Shown: piece after piece, positions 62,171-64,000 of the stretch
Layout of the letters: the number at the start of each line of letters is the position of its first letter
Numbering within the stretch: the first letter of the stretch is position 1
From: Panagrolaimus kolymaensis
Lineage: Eukaryota > Nematoda > Chromadorea > Rhabditida > Panagrolaimidae
Assembly (NCBI GenBank): GCA_028622995.1
Contig: JAJQJQ010000022.1
Span: 1,488,001-1,552,000 of the forward strand
DNA: 64,000 bases
Direction: 5' to 3'
The notes under the pieces: model-generated
The model's database searches: none
Told to the model about the DNA's origin: nothing
What the model saw: the letters and a program-made list of their open reading frames with translations, nothing else
Translations under genes and position numbers: made by a program

Positions 62171-62584
62171 TTATTCATTTTTTACTTTTTTATTATTTAA
62201 AAAATATATCAAACTGTGAGAAAGAAAGAAGCTCTGCTTTTCATTTTCAAAGTAAGATTTTGTAATAGTCTCATAATCGCATGTTGTGTCAGCCAGATGA
62301 TTGTAGGACCTAATAATCTGAAATATAAGAATCATTGTAAAAAATATCAAAATAATTTTGAAGTTCGAAACAAAGCTTGGAAATGATTTTTTATTGATAG
62401 GAAAAATTCTCACGATGCCATTTATCCCGAAATCACTATTCAATAAACATTTTGTAATGCGAATCATAATAGCGTCCTTATTGTTTTGACAAATGCCTTG
62501 ATCTTCTCCACCACCATCGCATGTACCTTTATGAATTATATTAGTGATACTACAAGCATATTCACAGAAAAAAAAGACCTTCAA
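62171..62584 (-). CDS. Possible small exon(s) of unknown gene, uncertain
   Basis: A 137-codon open frame without a good ATG start. The upstream part reads CEYACSITNIIHKGTCDGGG with several cysteines (CxxxC...C...C), like a secreted Cys-rich peptide. The middle is a hydrophobic stretch (FKIILIFFTMILIF) that may really be an intron ending at TTTCAG (about 62323). Only part may be coding. No family is recognised. Confidence 0.22.
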   Translation of the reverse strand: MKVFFFCEYACSITNIIHKGTCDGGGEDQGICQNNKDAIMIRITKCLLNSDFGINGIVRIFPINKKSFPSFVSNFKIILIFFTMILIFQIIRSYNHLADTTCDYETITKSYFENEKQSFFLSHSLIYFLNNKKVKNE

Positions 62585-62799
62585 CCTTTAAGATACAACC
62601 AAAGCCATTGCAGTGGTAAAACGAGATTCAAATAATATGTAAAAACAAAAAGCATTTTATTTATTCATACAATGTAATAAAACAACAACAACAAAAAATA
62701 CTTTCAAAAAGCAATAAACAAAAAACAATATTAAGGTGAAAAATCTTTATCAGGAGCTTCATTCAAACATAAGTATGCAGCCTTTGTAAATTATTCTTT
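62585..62799. other. 3' flank of the last gene
   Basis: 215 bp, AT-rich, with TTTATT (AATAAA on the minus strand) at about 62657 as a likely polyadenylation signal for the gene ending at 62800. Confidence 0.4.
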
Positions 62800-63965
62800 T
62801 TAAGCTTTATTTTGAAATTTGTGAACTGTACTAACACTTGAAGAAGCATCAACTGGAGGTGGTGTAGCAGAAGCAGGGCGTGAATCAGCTTTTTGATTAT
62901 GATTAGCAGCAGGCGGTTTACGATCATCTTGTGGATTTGATTGCTTTCTTACATCACTGCTAAATGGTCTTGCATCAGTACTTGATCTTGAAGGCATCGG
63001 TTTATTTCTAATGATAACTTGAGGTTGAGGAGGCGGTGCTGCTGGCGCATTAGTGTTAGCATGCCACGATTTTTTGGTTCCACCAAGCCTTTGTTGAGTA
63101 TCAACCTAAAGAATAATTCATTTTAACAACCCATAATACAGAACCATACCTTTGCAAGCGAAGTATCTTTACGAACATGTGAAGAACCAGCAGCGTTAGA
63201 AGCAGCGACAGCTACATTAAGACGAGTAATTTCGTTCAACAAGCCACGAACTTCTTTCTCAACTTTCTAAAACATTCAAAATTGAATTATGAAGAGAATT
63301 GAAAAAAAGAAGAGCAAACCTCAATACGAGCTTCAATGGATTCTAGTTCAGGTTTAACATCAGCTTTTTGTTTAGCAACATCAGGTTCCCAAGCACCAGG
63401 ACCACGTTTAAGTTTCTGTTGCGGTTGTCTTTGAATGGAAGGACGATTAGCGATTGGTGGAGGCTAAAAGTATGAATATGTTAGTCATTATAATAATAAA
63501 AAGCAGTACTCTTTGATTTGGCTTGTTCTTGTTATTCTTATTATCACTTGAATGAGATGTGTAAGGTCTTCTAATATTATTAGCTTGAGTTGATCCAGCC
63601 CAAGATGGATTGAAAGTGTCACCACGTCCATGATACATAGGCTTATGTGAAATATTAGCAGAAGCGGGCATAGTAGTTCTGTCAATACCAGTCTTTCTTA
63701 AAATTTCTTCAGACACTGGACAAGGAGACGTATTGAAATTCTGAGAAAAAAAAAAGTAATTAAAAATTCATTTTATTAGTTACCTTACTTTAATAATTTC
63801 GCGTACAAGTTGAATCAAGGAACGACTGTAAACTTTGTTAGCAACATCATGAGCATTTTCAGGAACTCTGAGGAATTCTTCAACCTTCTTTTCATATTGT
63901 TCCATTAGAGTTCCACGATCAACGGTTTGAGGAACAACAACAGGATCAGCATTTTGAGAATCCAT
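62800..63965 (-). CDS. Unrecognised disordered / coiled-coil protein
   Basis: Five exons (63965-63789, 63740-63510, 63463-63320, 63266-63150, 63105-62800), 324 aa, all junctions phase 0. The N-terminus (MEQYEKKVEEFLRVPENAHD then KVYSRSLIQLVREIIK) is helical. A His/Asn/Pro-rich stretch follows, then a short coiled-coil (residues about 165-205, ELESIEARIEKVEKEVRGLL and EITRLNVAVAA). The tail is Pro/Ser/Arg-rich and disordered. I do not recognise the family. The composition suits an RNA-associated or adaptor protein, which is inference. The ATG at 63965 is chosen; another in-frame ATG lies at 63998 near the window edge, so the true start could be upstream. Confidence 0.7.
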
Positions 63966-64000
63966 TGTTAGAAACAGATCAAGATCGATCGATAACAATG

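Overview
This is an AT-rich animal nuclear genome window, and it looks like a nematode. Genes are cut by many short introns with GT donors and TTTTAG/TTTCAG acceptors. The gene families are nematode-typical: a transthyretin-like protein, a cog-1/Nkx6 homeobox gene, a vWA plus C-type-lectin protein, a Fer-type SH2 kinase, a nematode-style CK1-like kinase, FLYWCH zinc fingers and diverged F-box-like proteins. The F-box-like genes and satellites suggest a clade IV worm (Panagrolaimus-like), but that placement is inference. Exon models were joined by hand; unless stated, every junction was checked for phase.

Layout. 0.1-8.3 kb is a compact housekeeping block: AUH-like hydratase (-), FAM32A-like (+), GT31 glycosyltransferase (-), eIF3B (-) and a GH18 chitinase with three Cys-rich repeats (-). 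9.1-11.3 kb holds a two-module F-box-like gene. 12.2-16.8 kb is a cluster of three adjoining tandem-repeat families (164, 153 and about 152 bp); the last has 23 monomers and runs directly into a truncated gene copy. 16.8-23.6 kb has two broken copies of a basic, Ser/Arg-rich gene flanking a FLYWCH zinc-finger gene. 24.2-30.6 kb is a phosphotyrosine/CK1 cluster: SH2 tyrosine kinase (-), a PTP-like protein without its catalytic cysteine (-) and a CK1-like kinase (+). 31.6-33.1 kb is a secreted transthyretin-like protein.

33.9-40.9 kb is the cog-1 (Nkx6) homeobox gene on the minus strand, with a 4.6-kb intron inside the homeobox. Its upstream side is a 16.8-kb gene desert with a 130-bp inverted repeat pair and a recurrent TACCGTA motif, probably its regulatory domain. 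57.7-58.5 kb is a second small F-box-like gene. 59.2-61.6 kb is a secreted vWA-mucin-vWA-CTLD protein. 62.8-64.0 kb is an unrecognised disordered, coiled-coil protein.

The strongest candidates for a second look are the pseudophosphatase and its kinase neighbours, the satellite-to-gene junction beside the FLYWCH locus, and the cog-1 non-coding domain.
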